From assembly GCA_963772165.1 (NCBI GenBank), contig CAVYWA010000012.1:186001-250000 (forward strand): a DNA stretch of 64,000 bases, in the 5' to 3' direction. A program made the position numbers and the translations under genes. Each line of letters opens with the position of its first letter. The first letter of the stretch is position 1. The stretch is from JAGVPT01 sp963772165 (lineage in GTDB: Bacteria; Bacteroidota; Ignavibacteria; UBA10030; UBA8401). Shown piece after piece: positions 47,996 through 58,828 of the stretch. The notes below the pieces were generated by a model, which searched no databases, was not told the origin of the DNA, and saw only the letters and a list, made by a program, of their open reading frames with translations.

Positions 47996-49142
47996 CTTAT
48001 CAGCCGGTCAAGGTTTGATACCTTGACAAGTGTTTTACGGCTTTGGCCGGTTTTTACTACCGCATCAAACGCCGGTTTCGGTCTACCGTTGCGGTCGAAC
48101 AATAAAGGATAATTCACACGATCGTGTGAGTTCAACCACGAGTCTCCGTCTGTCACTCCCCAAAAAGTGACGCGGCCGACGATACCGATATGTTTGACAA
48201 ATACCGAAAAGAGATCGCCGTAACGTTGCGCGAGTTCCATCTGAACGGAATCGGGCAAACCATTCGCGTAGATATCTTCTTTTATTTGGTGATAACTGTT
48301 CACGCCAGATCGGCGCCTCGATTGAGTTGTGTCGCCGGGACGACATCGATGTCCAGCTCAGTGATGTTTACTTTCAGGCCAAGCGCAGCAAAAGCTTTAA
48401 TAGTAGAATCGACTTGTCCCGTTGAAGGCCAGTCCATTTTGTAGTGCCCCTGCAATCCAACCGCAGCAACGTGAACACCCGCAGCTTGCAGTTTCCGGAT
48501 CAACGCGATAGCTCCTTCCCGTTTTGGAGCATTCTCAAGCGAATAATCGTTGTAGTACATCTCCGCGTTTGGGTCTGCTTCATGTGCAAACTCGAATGCT
48601 TTGACGATGTACTCTTCTCCGATGATCTTTAACCAGGGGGTTTCACGAAGCGAACCGTCTTCGTTCAGCGCTTCATTGACGACATCCCATCCTTTGATTT
48701 TTCCTTTGTAGCGGCCGACGACCGTGTGAATGTGGTCGCGCATACGTTCCAAAAGCGCTTCGCGGCTGATCGGTTTTCCCGGCACTATCCTGAAATACCC
48801 ATCGAGGCGTTTGATTATGCCAAACAAGCGTGTGGCCGATGATGACCATTCCGTTCTTTTCACCGAATTCCACATAGCGATCGGAGGCAGCAAAATTGTA
48901 GATCGCCCGGCTCGGGATGAACCAATCCCCACTTAAGAACATTTTCCGGCGTGATGGTATTGAATTGTGTTTTCGCGAGGAGGGCGCCCCGTTGATCTGT
49001 TCCCGAAAACTCGGCATTGTTCAGCGCGGCACCGATCAGGAAACGGTTCTTGAAGACATCTTTCAGCACGGTCTGTGCGACGGCATTATCGACAGCGCAA
49101 AACGAGAGAACACCGGCCAAGAAGATGCAGATTTTTTTTCAT
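47986..49142 (-). CDS. Third GH10 endo-1,4-beta-xylanase (several frameshifts)
   Basis: A single-domain GH10 xylanase of about 385 residues without FN3 or sorting domain. Pieces in order are: signal peptide, FLIGAALNNAEFSGTDQRG, FNTITPENVLKWG, VIIGHTLVWHNQTPRWVF, the acid/base motif WDVVNEALNEDG, MYYNDYSLENAPKREGA, the nucleophile motif KVNITELDIDV, and FWGVTDGDSWLN. At least four single-base breaks occur, near 49133, 48910, 48790 and 48300. The first is an A8 run where seven As give the signal peptide KKICIFLAGVLSFCAVDNAVAQ. The start is ATG at 49142. Lacking a sorting domain, it may act in the periplasm on imported xylo-oligosaccharides, next to the GPH symporter gene. Confidence 0.87.
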
Positions 49143-49219
49143 GCGTATGCCACGCTCAATTGATCACGTAAAAGTAAGTTACAATTCCATGATGGCATCA
49201 CCTCCATGCTCATTCTGTT

Positions 49220-50598
49220 TTACACCGGTTGAGGTGCAAAGCTTTTTCGCCGTTCCGCCAACTCATTCGTTATCTGAATCTCAGCTTGCTTGTTGATGCT
49301 GTAGAAGAAGAGGCAGACAACACACAAACCAAACGTGATTGCCGGGAAAATACTCATCGTCATCACGATGCCGTTCAATGCAGATTCGCTTTGGCCGCGT
49401 TAGGCACATAACCATACAACGAAAGCACAAATCCGGTGATCGCGCCGCCGAACCCGAGGCCCGCCTTCAATGCAAAAACGATCGCTGAAAAGACAATCCC
49501 TGTTGCGCGGCGCTTGTTCTTCCATTCCGAATAATCTGCGACGTCCGCCATCATCGCCCAGAGCAGCGGAATGGTAAAGCCGTAGACGAATTGCCGGGCC
49601 ATCTCCATCCCGAAGATCAACGTCACCGCTGTCGGGGGGAGAAAACACAAAGAGCGCTGTGAAGAGCGTCGTTCCGGCAAGGCCTCCAATAAAAACATTT
49701 CTCTTGCCAAACTTCGTCGCCAATCCTTTTGAGAAGAAGATGCCGATAATCGTGGAACTCGTTCCCAGCACGTTGAACATGCCGAAGAGGCTGGCATAAT
49801 TTTCGGCATGCATGTAATATCTAAAGTAGTAGAACACAACACTGCCGCGCATCGCCAGCGTGATGAAAAGAATCAGGGTCAGGACGAACATCACGATCCA
49901 CGGCCCGTTTCGTGTCAGATCGCCGAAATGTTGTTTGATTGTTGCTTTCTGTGCGGGGTCGGGTTGGATGCGCTCTTTGGTTGTGGAGAACGTGATGAAG
50001 AAGAGGACGACGGCGAGCGAAGAAAAGATTCGCCATGGTGTAGCGATAACCCAGGGCGCTGTTTCCTCCTCCGAAGTAACTTACCATCGGCAGTGCTAAT
50101 CCCTGGATGATGAGCTGCGCAAGCATTGCAAAGACGAAACGGTACGACGAGAGGCTCGTCCGCTCTCCCAAATCTCCGGTCATCACTCCGCTGAAGGCAG
50201 AGTACGGAAGGTTGTTCGCCGAATACACCATCATCAACACGATATACGTGATGTAGGCGTACACAAGTTTTCCGCCTGACGCTGAAATCGGGCGTGACGA
50301 ACGCAAGAAATCCCATAATGCCGAACGGCACTGCGGTCCAAAGAATCCACGGGCGAAATTTTCCCCACCGCGTTTTCGTCCGGTCTGCAGCAACACCCAT
50401 CATCGGGTCGAAGATCGCATCCCACACGCGCACAACGACTAGCAAAGTCCCTGCCGCTGCTGCGGTGATTCCGAACGTATCGGTGTAGAACGCAAGCTGA
50501 AACATCACCATGGTCTGGAAGATGAAGTTTGCAGCAGTATCGCCGAGAGCGTATCCGACTTTTTCTTTTACTGAGAGTTTTTCTGAAGTTGTCTGCAC
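49220..50598 (-). CDS. GPH-family sugar:cation symporter (several frameshifts)
   Basis: An inner-membrane importer of about 460 residues from the glycoside-pentoside-hexuronide family (MelB/XynB/XylP relatives), which carries oligosaccharides or pentosides with a cation. Hallmarks are YALGDTAANFIFQ, the family signature WDAIFDPMMGVAADRTKTRWGKFRPW, SANNLPYSAFSGVMTGDLGERTSL, and DVADYSEWKNKRRATGIVFSA. The last helix and tail (FPAITFGLCVVCLFFYSINKQAE, ending at 49220) appear only after correcting the last frame. Breaks lie near 50280, 50030, 49640 and 49370. The start is GTG at 50598, without an obvious ribosome binding site. Position between GH3 and GH10 fits xylo-oligosaccharide import. Confidence 0.87.
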
Positions 50599-50672
50599 GA
50601 GGCTTTGGGGAGTAGATTGTAGGTTTGGGTTTTAGGTTATTGGGTCTTAGGTTTGAGTGGCTCTTTGTTTTT

Positions 50673-50700
50673 GAATTCTGTATTCTGAATTCTGTATTCT
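50673..50700. repeat. Two tandem copies of GAATTCTGTATTCT
   Basis: A perfect 14-bp direct repeat (50673-50686 and 50687-50700) in the 113-bp spacer between the GH3 stop and the GPH symporter start. The surrounding spacer is T-rich and low in complexity. Function unknown. Confidence 0.85.
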
Positions 50701-50711
50701 GCAATCCCTCC

Positions 50712-53031
50712 TCACACCACGTGCAACATCACCCTCGTCAGATCCTGATCGCGCGAAGAATTTCCTACCATGATCTCGAAGTCACCGGTTTCGACGACAA
50801 AATCCTTATCGATGTTCGTGAATGACAATTGTTCGGGCGAGATCGTGAAGGCGATTGTTTGTGATTCTCCCTGCTTTAAGCTGATCTTTTTGAACTCTTT
50901 CAGTTCTTTCACGGGACGGGTAACAGAACTCACGACATCGCGAATATAGACCTGAACGACTTCATCACCGGCGCGGGTTCCAGTATTTTTGACGTCGACG
51001 AAAACTTTTGTCGATTCATCAACCCGTATAACTGGCTTATCAAGGCGAATATTGGTGAAAGTAAACGATGTATAGCTCAATCCGTAACCGAATGGATAAA
51101 GAGCCGAGATATCATCGAAGAGGTAACCACGGCGCGAAGAAGGCTTGTGATTGTAGTAGCACGGTATATGTCCGACCGACCTTGGAATCGATATCGGCAG
51201 TTTTCCTCCGGGGTTGAAATCTCCAAAGAGGACGTCCGCTACTGCCGTTCCGGTTTCCTGTCCCAGATACCAGCATTCAACGATGGCAGGAACGTGTGCC
51301 GCAACATAGCCGATCGAATTCGGCCTGCCGTTGAAGATCAGGGCGACAATCGGTTTGCCGGTTTCAACAACAGCCTTGACGAGTTCATTCTGCATTCCGA
51401 AAAGTTCAAGACTGGCTCTGTCCCCAAGATGAACGTTACTCCACGCTTCGCGGGAAGTCTGCTCGTTATCACCAAGAACCAAAATCACAGTGTCCGCTTT
51501 CCGGGCGGTGGCAACTGCTTGGGCAATAAGTTTTCGGTTTTCTTCAGGGTCCGGAAGCGTTACCGCATCTTCTTCCCAGGCGCCGCCAACGGTATTCTTA
51601 CATCCCTCACTATAGAGCACGGTGACTTCGTTCCCCGTTTTTTCTTTAATGCCCTGCAGCACCGAAGTATAGTATTTCGGTTTCCCGCTGTAACCTCCCA
51701 ATAGTTTTCTATCTCCGTTCGGACCGATCACCGCCAGCGTGCTGCCTCTCTTCTTCGGCAAAGGCAAAAGCTCCCCTTCATTTTTCAGGAGCGTGATCGT
51801 TTCATGTGCAGCGCGAAGGGCGATTTTTCTATTCTCTTCGATCATGCGGTTGTGCCGGCCGGCGTCCGGCGTCACGTACGGATCGTCGAATAAGCCGATC
51901 AGAAACTTATACTTCAACAATGCCGCAACCAGTTCATCAATCGCAGATTCTGCAACAAGCCCTTCCCGCACAAGCTTGTACAATATTAGGATAGCAATCA
52001 GGGTCGGGAAGTTCGATGTTGACCCCGGCATTGATGGAAAGTATGGCCGCTTCGGTTTTATTCGCCGCAACAGAATGGCTTACGCTATCCGCCTTCCCGT
52101 TCAACTCCGTGATCGCATAATAATCCGATACGACAAATCCCTCGAATCCCCACTCACCGCGCAGGACATCACGCAACAGCCAACGGTTTGCGTGCGAAGG
52201 AATTCCGTCAATTTCATTGTACGAGGCCATCACGCTCATCGCGTTTCCTTTCTTGATAACCTCTTTGAAACGGAAAGAGAAACGTATCCCGCAGCAACCT
52301 CTCGGAGAAATTTCCGGGACCGCAGTTGGATCCCGATTCAGGCTGTCCATGTGCTGCAAAATGTTTAAGTGTCGCGATAAGATGTTTTTTGTCGGTGAAC
52401 GTGCCGTCGCCCTGAAATCCCTTCACGGCCGAGATCCCCATTTGCGAAACCAGGTAGGGATCTTCGCCAAAGGTTTCTTCCACACGTCCCCAGCGAGGAT
52501 CGCGCGCTACATCAACGACAGGAGTCAACGCTTGATGAGCTCCCCGAGAGCGGGTCTCTTCAGCGATGGCGGAGTAAATTTTTTCGACAAGCTGGGGATT
52601 GAACGTTGAGGCCAGCCAATCGGTTGAGGATAACTCGTAGCATCTTTTGCAGCAAGGCCGTGAAGACATTCTTCGTGGAAAATTGCAGGGATACCGAGAC
52701 GTGTCTCCTCGACAAAAAATTTTTGAAGATTGTTCGAGAGGTTCGCCATCTCCATTGCGTCTTGGCCGCCCCCCGTATCGCTTATTCTTCCGATCTGGCC
52801 GATGCCATCTTTGAGATAGAGACCCAATTTTTTTAGATTAAGCTTCCCCGCTTCATCGAAGAGGATCGTTTTCTTCTGACCCCAGATACACACCATCTGA
52901 GCAACTTTTTCTTCGAGCGTCATGCGCCCCAAGAGATCGGCAACTCGATCGTCGACGGAGAGTTTTGGATTCTTATAATCGAGCAGGTCTATTTGGTCTT
53001 CGGGTGCGGTGTGCGAAAGTTTTTCTATCAT
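50712..53031 (-). CDS. GH3 beta-xylosidase/beta-glucosidase (three frameshifts)
   Basis: A GH3 enzyme of about 770 residues with the N-terminal barrel (VADLLGRMTLEEKVAQMV, IPAIFHEECLHGLAAK, VVDVARDPRWGRVEETFGEDPYL), the nucleophile Asp in GFVVSDYYAI, the second domain (ALRAAHETITLLKNEG, VLGDNEQTSREAW) and a C-terminal FnIII-like domain (TRAGDEVVQVYIRD). The order of the domains identifies a beta-xylosidase/beta-glucosidase type. Breaks are near 52610, 52330 and 52000; motifs continue over each. No signal peptide is seen, suggesting cytoplasmic cleavage of imported xylo-oligosaccharides. A LacI-type operator lies about 245 bp upstream (53277-53298). It leads the minus-strand group GH3, GPH symporter, GH10. 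Confidence 0.9.
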
Positions 53032-53484
53032 CGTCGATTACCGTGTGCACTAAAGCAGGATAAATACAAAACAAAATTAGGAGATGATGCGGCATGCAGA
53101 TCTGTGGACGTGGGGCTCAGAGGACCTATCCGATCTTCAGTCTTGCCAATGAGAATATATGCTTCCCCAACGCCAATCGCATCAAAAAAGTCTTCAATCT
53201 CTCAAGGAAGAGTTGGAAACTTCACCCAACTCCTTCTTGAGACGACGATCCTATTCTATATTCAATGGGTTAAATAACTATTGAACCGTTTCAATAGTAA
53301 ATAACAAGTACCAAAAAGGCAAGGAGAAAAAAAGATATTTCACAATATCATCTTTATTAAGAACGAAATGTGGCAATATCCGATTAGCCCTTTAAACTGA
53401 GAATTCTCAAATTATAGGATCCAGAGGAGAAAAAGCGTTTTTCGCCCATTTTCTTTATTGTCATTGTTGAGACAGACATCAGAA
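53032..53484. other. 450-bp spacer carrying the GH3 regulatory region
   Basis: No gene is recognisable between the aldo/keto reductase stop and the GH3 start. The notable element is the operator dyad at 53277-53298, annotated separately; the sequence around it (53265-53360) is markedly AT-rich, as expected for a promoter. Confidence 0.5.
53277..53298 (-). promoter_or_regulatory. LacI-type operator upstream of GH3
   Basis: A 22-bp dyad with 9-bp perfect arms, ACTATTGAA (53277-53285) and TTCAATAGT (53290-53298), around a CCGT centre. Its core ATTGAACCGTTTCAAT differs at one position from the xylA operator core ATTGAACCGATTCAAT. The probable ligand is the LacI-family regulator at 40548-41579, which would tie the GH3/GPH/GH10 group to the xylose regulon. 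Confidence 0.65.
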
Positions 53485-54467
53485 CTACCAGTAATTATGG
53501 ACACTTCCACGGATATGGCGGTCATAAATAGAACGAACCTCCGCCATCGTTTTTTCCGAGATAAGCGGTAAATCCGCAGCAACGGCATTCTGCTCCTCTT
53601 GGCTCCTCCGCTTTGCACCGGGAATCGCACATGTCACGGCCTGAAACATCAATATCCAACGAAGGGCAAATTGAGCAAGGCTCATGCCGGGAGGAGCAAT
53701 CGCTTTAAGCTCGTCAACCGCCTGGAGGCTATTTTCAAAGTCTACCCCGGAGAATGTTTCGTCCCGGTCGAATTCCTCTCCATGTCGATTAAACTTCCGG
53801 TGGTCGTCCGGATGAAACGCAGAGTCGGCTTTAAATTTTCCGGTGAGGAGTCCCGATGCCAGGGGACGCGCGCCAATATTCCTACTTCTCTTTTCTTTGC
53901 CTGTTCAAAAAAAAGTTCGGCGGGGCGGTGACGGAACATGTTAAAAATTATCTGAACACTCTGAACTCCGGGATACTCAATAGCCTTCAACGCTTCTTCG
54001 ACTTTCTCCACGCTTACACCATAGTAGCGGATCTTGCCGGCTTTCAGTAATTCGTCAAGCACGCCAAAAACTTCAGGCCTATAATACACTTCCGTTGGAG
54101 GGCAATGAAGCTGAAGCAAGTCGAGCGTATCGGTCTTCAGGTTCTTCAGACTTCGTTCGATGAACGAAGTTATATTCTGACGATTGTATCTTTCAGCGTT
54201 ATGCGGGCTCAAACGTCGCCCTGCCTTCGTTGCAATAAAAAAATGTTCCTTTCGCTCTTGCCGCAAAGCAGCAAGCAGCCGCTCGCTCCGGCCGTCTCCA
54301 TAAACGTCGGCAGTATCAAAAAAATTGACACCGAGATCGAGGGCCCGATGGAGAGCCTCCATGGACTCCTTGTCATCCACATCGCCCCATGTTCCTCCTA
54401 TCGCCCAGGCACCGAAGCTAATTGCGGATACTTCCCAGCCTGTGCGTCCCAATTTTCTGTATATCAT
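53485..54467 (-). CDS. Aldo/keto reductase (one frameshift)
   Basis: A NADPH-type oxidoreductase of about 327 residues from the aldo/keto reductase superfamily. Visible are the N-terminal YRKLGRTGWEVSAISFGAW, the catalytic region FFDTADVYGDGRSE (Asp/Tyr), the Lys in FFIATKAGRR and the His in LDLLQLHCPP. The frame breaks near 53862 in the RVPxAxGLL region; adding one C restores LASGLLTGKFKADS and carries on to AQFALRWILMFQAVTCAIPG and the end at 53485. It follows the SSS symporter on the same strand. Reduction of an aldose or a sugar-derived aldehyde is likely; the substrate is unknown. Confidence 0.88.
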
Positions 54468-54584
54468 CGGTCATCTCTCTTATGAATATTCGTCACGTTT
54501 TGAAAACCTGAAAACAAATTGCCTTTCCATTGATGTTGGAAAAAGTTTGTTTATCATCCGGTGAAGTAGAGATACCCTCCGCGA

Positions 54585-56329
54585 TCACAGCGACAACAAA
54601 AACCAAATTGCAACTTCCCGCCAGCTCCAGCTTGCCTGCGATTCGGTCCGATGCTCCTGTGTCGTCGTTCCGAAAGTGAGGTTGCTGAGCTTTTCGTAGT
54701 CGGGCGCTTCGGTCGCATAACTCACTCCAATCATCACCAGCGCAGAAACGATTGTGATCAGGATGCTGAAGTACTGGAAATTGATATTGTTGATAATCCA
54801 GAGGAACGAACCTTCCGCATATCCGCCCATCCCGAGCGTTACCGGAGTATCAACGAGCATGCGGAATAGGCCAAGAGCCAATCCTATAATCATGGCCCAG
54901 AGCAACCCTGCGCATTGAGGCGTTTCCAGAATACCCCAAAGAAGAACACCACGAAGATCGGGGGAGCGAGATAGCCCTGCACGGACTGGAGATAATTGTA
55001 GAGGCCCGGTGCCCCTTTCACCACCGGAATCCACGCCATAGCAATCAACACCATGATTATTGTGGCGATGCGGCCCATCCTAACGATCTCGTGCTGGCTC
55101 GCTTTCGGCCGTATTTTTGATAGATATCGACGGTAAAGAGGGTCGAGCAGGCGTTGAACACACCGGCGAGCGATCCCATCAACGCCGAAAGGAGACCGGC
55201 GACCACGATGCCCCGCAGACCTGTCGGGAGCAGGGTACTTCACCATCATAGGAAATGCCCCTTGTGACATCGCGGTCGACTTCCCCGTTGCAGGATCGTA
55301 GACCGCTTCCAGTCCCGGGACTTTTCCGCTCTTCGCAAGTGCGAAACAGATAAGACCCGGAATAATAAAGAGATAGACCGGAAAGAGTTTGAGCACTGCC
55401 GCAAAGATACTTCCACGGCGGGCGACTTGCTCGTTGGGAGCTCCGAGTGCGCGCTGAACAATGTACTGGTCGGTGCACCAATACCAAAGACCGATGACCG
55501 GAGCGCAGATCGCCATGCCGAGCCATGGGAATGCACCGTTAAAATACCACGCCTGTTTCACAAGATCGCCCGCAGCGTTTTTCTCTATCACCGGCGCCCA
55601 GGTGCTCTCGACGCCGGTAGGCGTCAGTGGTTTCCAGAGATTGAACATGTTCGATCCGCAGAGAGTCCTCAGCTCATTCCAGCCGCCGAGCTTGTTCAGC
55701 CCATAAAATGTCAGCAATGCGGACCCTCCGATCAACACCGTTACTTGGACTGCATCGTTGTACGCGACAGCCCGCATACCCCCGATCGCAGTGTAGAGAC
55801 CCGTGAGGGCAATTACGATTACCGAACCGATCCAAAAAGCGTCGACAATGTGGCCGGCGATAGTGATCTGCATTTCCGGCAGCAGCGTGGCGAAGACAAC
55901 TCCACCGGCAAAAATTCCGACGGCGATCTTGGCAAGGATGAACGTGATGATTGAGACGATGGACAAAACTTATCGCGAGCGGACGGAGAAACGCCGTTCA
56001 AGAAATTCGGGCATGGTAAAGACAAGTGAACGGGCGTAGAAAGGTACGAAGACCCAGGCGAGAACAAGAAGGCACCATGCGTGGAATTCGTAGTGTGCCA
56101 TCGCAACGCCGTCTTTAGCTCCGGAACCCGCCAATCCGACAATGTGCTCGGAGCCGATGTTCGATGCAAAAATTGAGGCACCGATAATCCACCAGCTTAA
56201 ATTGCGCCCCGCGAGAAAGTAGTCTGCAGCTTCATCTTTCCCTTTCCTCACAACCCACCACGCAACACTCAACAGGATAGCAAAATAGGCTCCGATCGCG
56301 AGCCAGTCTAGAGCTTGAAGTGAACCCAT
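54585..56329 (-). CDS. Sodium/solute symporter of the SSS (SGLT) family (several frameshifts)
   Basis: An inner-membrane Na+-coupled sugar importer of about 580 residues in the vSGLT-like branch. Motifs in order: the SEHIVGLAGSGA substrate-site motif, FWIGSVIVIALTGLYTAIGG, WYWCTDQYIVQRALGA, IRPKASQHEIVRMGR, LAPPIFVVFFFGVFWKRLNAQG and the last helices ILITIVSALVMIGVSYATE. The breaks lie near 55968, 55235, 55110 and 54905; the middle two are compensating, leaving a short garbled stretch where a membrane segment should be. The ATG at 56329 follows the epimerase stop by 16 bp. Together with the epimerase it points to monosaccharide uptake, probably xylose or a similar sugar. Confidence 0.87.
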
Positions 56330-56345
56330 TGATTAACTCTCGTAG

Positions 56346-57400
56346 TTATTTTGTTGAGAACTGATAGATAGTGGTTTGATGATACATTTCGCCCGGCTTG
56401 AGGACTGCGGAAGGAAAATTCTGTTTGTTGGGCGAGTCCGGATAACATTGAGTTTCAAGGCAGAAGCCTGTCCTGAGCTGATAAGCAATTCCGTTTTTTC
56501 CATTCGCCGTTCCGTCAAGAAAATTGCCGGTGTAGAATTGAAGTCCGGGCTGATCGGTGAAGAGTGTCAGGACGCGCCCGGAAGTTGGCTCGTAGACCTC
56601 TGCGGCCTTGCGCAATTCTTCTTATAATCTCTCAACACCCAATTGTGGTCGTATCCTCCGGCGAAAAACAAGCTGTTCGAATTGGTCGCCGATCCGGGAG
56701 CCGATAGGGGTCAGTGTCCGAAAATCCATTGGTGTGTTTGCCACACTCACAATCTTACCCGTCGTGATGATCGTTTGCCGACGGGCGTAATACTGTCTGC
56801 GGCTATCATGAGTTGATGATTGAGAATCGTATTCGTCAGTGAGCCTGTCAGGTTGAAGTATGAATGATGCGTCGGGTTTAAGATTGTTGCCTTGTCGGTC
56901 TTCCCTTCGTAGCGAATCTCGAGGGCATTATCTTTTGTCAGAGTATACTTCACCGTGATGTTGACGGTGCCCGGGAATCCTTCCTCTCCGTCCCGGCTCG
57001 TGTAGGTCAGCTTCAGAGATGGCCCCTTCTTTTCTTCCAGAGGTTCGGCATTCCAGAGAACTCTGTTGAATCCTTTAAAGCCGCCATGAAGATGATTCTC
57101 GCCGTCGTTCACCGCAAGCCGATAATCTTTTCCTTCCAGCGAAAATTTCCCTTTGCCGATCCGATTGCCATATCGCCCGACAATCGCGCCGAAATAGGAT
57201 TTGCCGTCGACGTATCCCTGAAGCGAATCATAGCCTAACACAACATCCGCAAGAACTCCTTTCCGATCTTTGACATAGAGATTTGTTACAATAGCCCCGT
57301 AATTGATAATCTCGGCCCGCATTCCTGCGTCATTTTTTAACAAATACTTGTAGACTTCGCGGCCATCACTGAGCTTTCCGAATAGAGTTTTTTCTATCAT
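56346..57400 (-). CDS. galM: Aldose 1-epimerase (frameshifted)
   Basis: A mutarotase of about 350 residues that interconverts alpha and beta anomers of aldoses before isomerisation or import. Motifs: VVLGYDSLQGYVDG, GAIVGRYGNRIGKGKF, NDGENHLHGGFKGFNRVLW, the catalytic His region NPTHHSYFNLTG, NTPMDFRTLTPIG and the C-terminal TDQPGLQFYTGNFLDG. The frame breaks near 56775, 56665 and 56610. The ATG at 57400 is chosen at the start of conserved sequence with AAGGA 9 bases upstream; an in-frame reading from 57490 adds non-conserved residues. It heads the minus-strand set epimerase, SSS symporter, aldo/keto reductase, with an operator 110 bp upstream. Confidence 0.88.
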
Positions 57401-57510
57401 TGGAGTTTTCCTTGTGCTGAGAGAAGCCCTGTTACTATAGTGAGTAAAAAACATAACAAAATGACCAAATACCCTTTTGGGGGTTGACATCTATAGGAAT
57501 TTTTTATCAT

Positions 57511-57539
57511 ATTGAATCGGTTCAATTGTTTTTGAACTG
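57511..57539 (+). promoter_or_regulatory. LacI-type operator shared by galM and the methyltransferase operon
   Basis: The core ATTGAATCGGTTCAAT (57511-57526) is a dyad identical, read on the other strand, to the xylA operator core. The third half-site TTTGAACTG (57531-57539) is also conserved, giving 27/29 identity with 38392-38420. The orientation relative to the methyltransferase gene is the same as that at xylA. The site lies 110 bp before galM and 219 bp before the methyltransferase ATG, so it could control either or both. Confidence 0.65.
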
Positions 57540-57561
57540 GTAATATCAGATTCCTTAGAAT
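57532..57561 (+). promoter_or_regulatory. Candidate promoter of the methyltransferase operon
   Basis: TTGAAC (57532-57537) and TAGAAT (57556-57561) separated by 18 bp resemble -35 and -10 boxes (4/6 and 5/6 matches to the sigma-70 consensus). The -35 overlaps the operator half-site, which would allow repression. Bacteroidota promoters often differ from this consensus, so support is weak. Confidence 0.3.
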
Positions 57562-57757
57562 CATGCGCTTCGAATATTATGAATCTTTCTTCAAAGTGCA
57601 ATAGCCAAAGAAAAAAAAGCCTGATTTAAACTGAAGCAGGAAACATTATACGAGACAAAAATTGACGCAAATGTAAATATGGACGGGACCAGAAACACGA
57701 TGTTTTTTCTGAATCGACTTACATCAAACATAGAATTCAAAAGAAAGGATTGCAGCT

Positions 57758-58804
57758 ATGAGACCCGAGCAATGGGAAACATTTAAGAGGGCTGCACGGC
57801 TCGAAAAATTAGACAAGGTGCCGATGGCCTTGATCATCGATAGCCCATGGATTCCCACCTACCTTGGTCTGAAGCACATGGACTATTTTCTCGACCCGGA
57901 AGTGTGGTTCCAATCGAACCTAAAAATCCACAAAGAATTCCATGACGTCATATTCGTTCCCTCATGGTGGATGGAGTACGGCATGGCCGCCGAGCCGTCA
58001 GCATTGGGCGCGAAGATAAAATTTTGGCAGGACAATACGCCGAGCGAATACCATACGCTCTATCATATAGAAGACATTGATAATTTTCCCGACTACGAGG
58101 TCGAGAGCGATGCGTTCATGGGGATGACGCTTCATCGCATTCGAAGTCAGAGACAGCGGATACTCGACACAGGCGAAATACTTCCCCTGGTCACTTCCCG
58201 CGGACCGCTGTGTACGGCGGGATTCGTCCGCAGCACAACCGACTTCATGATCGACATTGTTGAAAAACCTGAATGGGCTCACAAGCTGATCAATCTCTGT
58301 ACCAACTTGATCATCGACTGGCTCAAAGCTCAGCACAAGGCAATGGGAAATACCGTCGAAGGAATTTTTATTCTGGACGACATCGTGGGGTTCATCAACG
58401 AGGAACACTATCAAGAATTCGCTCATCCATACCTGAAAAAGATTTGCGATGCCTTCCCTAAAGATTGGGTGAAAATTTATCACAACGACGCTGAAATAGG
58501 AGCTTGTCTCGACCACCTTCCTGATTGCGGTTTCAACGTCCTCAACTGGGGGAAACAAACCGATATCGCCGATGTGAAAGCGCGTGTCGGGGACAGAATG
58601 TGTCTGATGGGCAATGTAAATCCGTTGGAAGTCGGCGTGCGGGGAACGCCCGAGGAGGTCCGTGAAGCAACCCTCGACGTCCTCGAAAAAAGCGGCGGCC
58701 AAGGAATCATTCTTTCGGTCGGCGGAGGGACGAGTCCCGGAATGCCCCGCCAAAACATCCAGGCAATGCTGAAGGCGTTGGATGAATACAATGCTAAACG
58801 CTGA
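57758..58804 (+). CDS. UroD-fold corrinoid-dependent methyltransferase (MtvB/MtaA-like)
   Basis: A 348-residue uroporphyrinogen-decarboxylase-fold protein of the branch used in methyl transfer, not haem synthesis. The short form, position next to a corrinoid protein, and the tail MGNVNPLEVGVRGTPEEVRE then GGQGIILSVGGGTSPGMP are typical. In MtaA/MtbA-type enzymes zinc is held by an HxC and a later Cys. Here the corresponding spots read YHND (H242) and GGG (322-324), so the thiol-activating site seems absent, consistent with a substrate-side methyltransferase acting on a methoxyl compound. AAAGGA lies about 8 bases before the ATG. It is the first gene of the one-carbon operon; the corrinoid protein follows after 24 bp. 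Confidence 0.85.
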   Translation: MRPEQWETFKRAARLEKLDKVPMALIIDSPWIPTYLGLKHMDYFLDPEVWFQSNLKIHKEFHDVIFVPSWWMEYGMAAEPSALGAKIKFWQDNTPSEYHTLYHIEDIDNFPDYEVESDAFMGMTLHRIRSQRQRILDTGEILPLVTSRGPLCTAGFVRSTTDFMIDIVEKPEWAHKLINLCTNLIIDWLKAQHKAMGNTVEGIFILDDIVGFINEEHYQEFAHPYLKKICDAFPKDWVKIYHNDAEIGACLDHLPDCGFNVLNWGKQTDIADVKARVGDRMCLMGNVNPLEVGVRGTPEEVREATLDVLEKSGGQGIILSVGGGTSPGMPRQNIQAMLKALDEYNAKR

Positions 58805-58828
58805 ACATTTCAAAAAAAGGAAATTGAG

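Larger units (their letters stand above)
57401..57757. other. Divergent intergenic region between galM and the methyltransferase operon
   Basis: A 357-bp region between divergent genes, AT-rich, with the shared operator block (57511-57539) and a candidate plus-strand promoter (57532-57561). No gene seen. Regulation of both directions from here is possible. Confidence 0.6.

Noticed and set aside
57758..58804. Uroporphyrinogen decarboxylase for haem synthesis (HemE)
   Set aside because: Neighbouring corrinoid and methyl-THF methyltransferase genes and the C-terminal motifs place it in the methyltransferase branch; no other haem genes are present.
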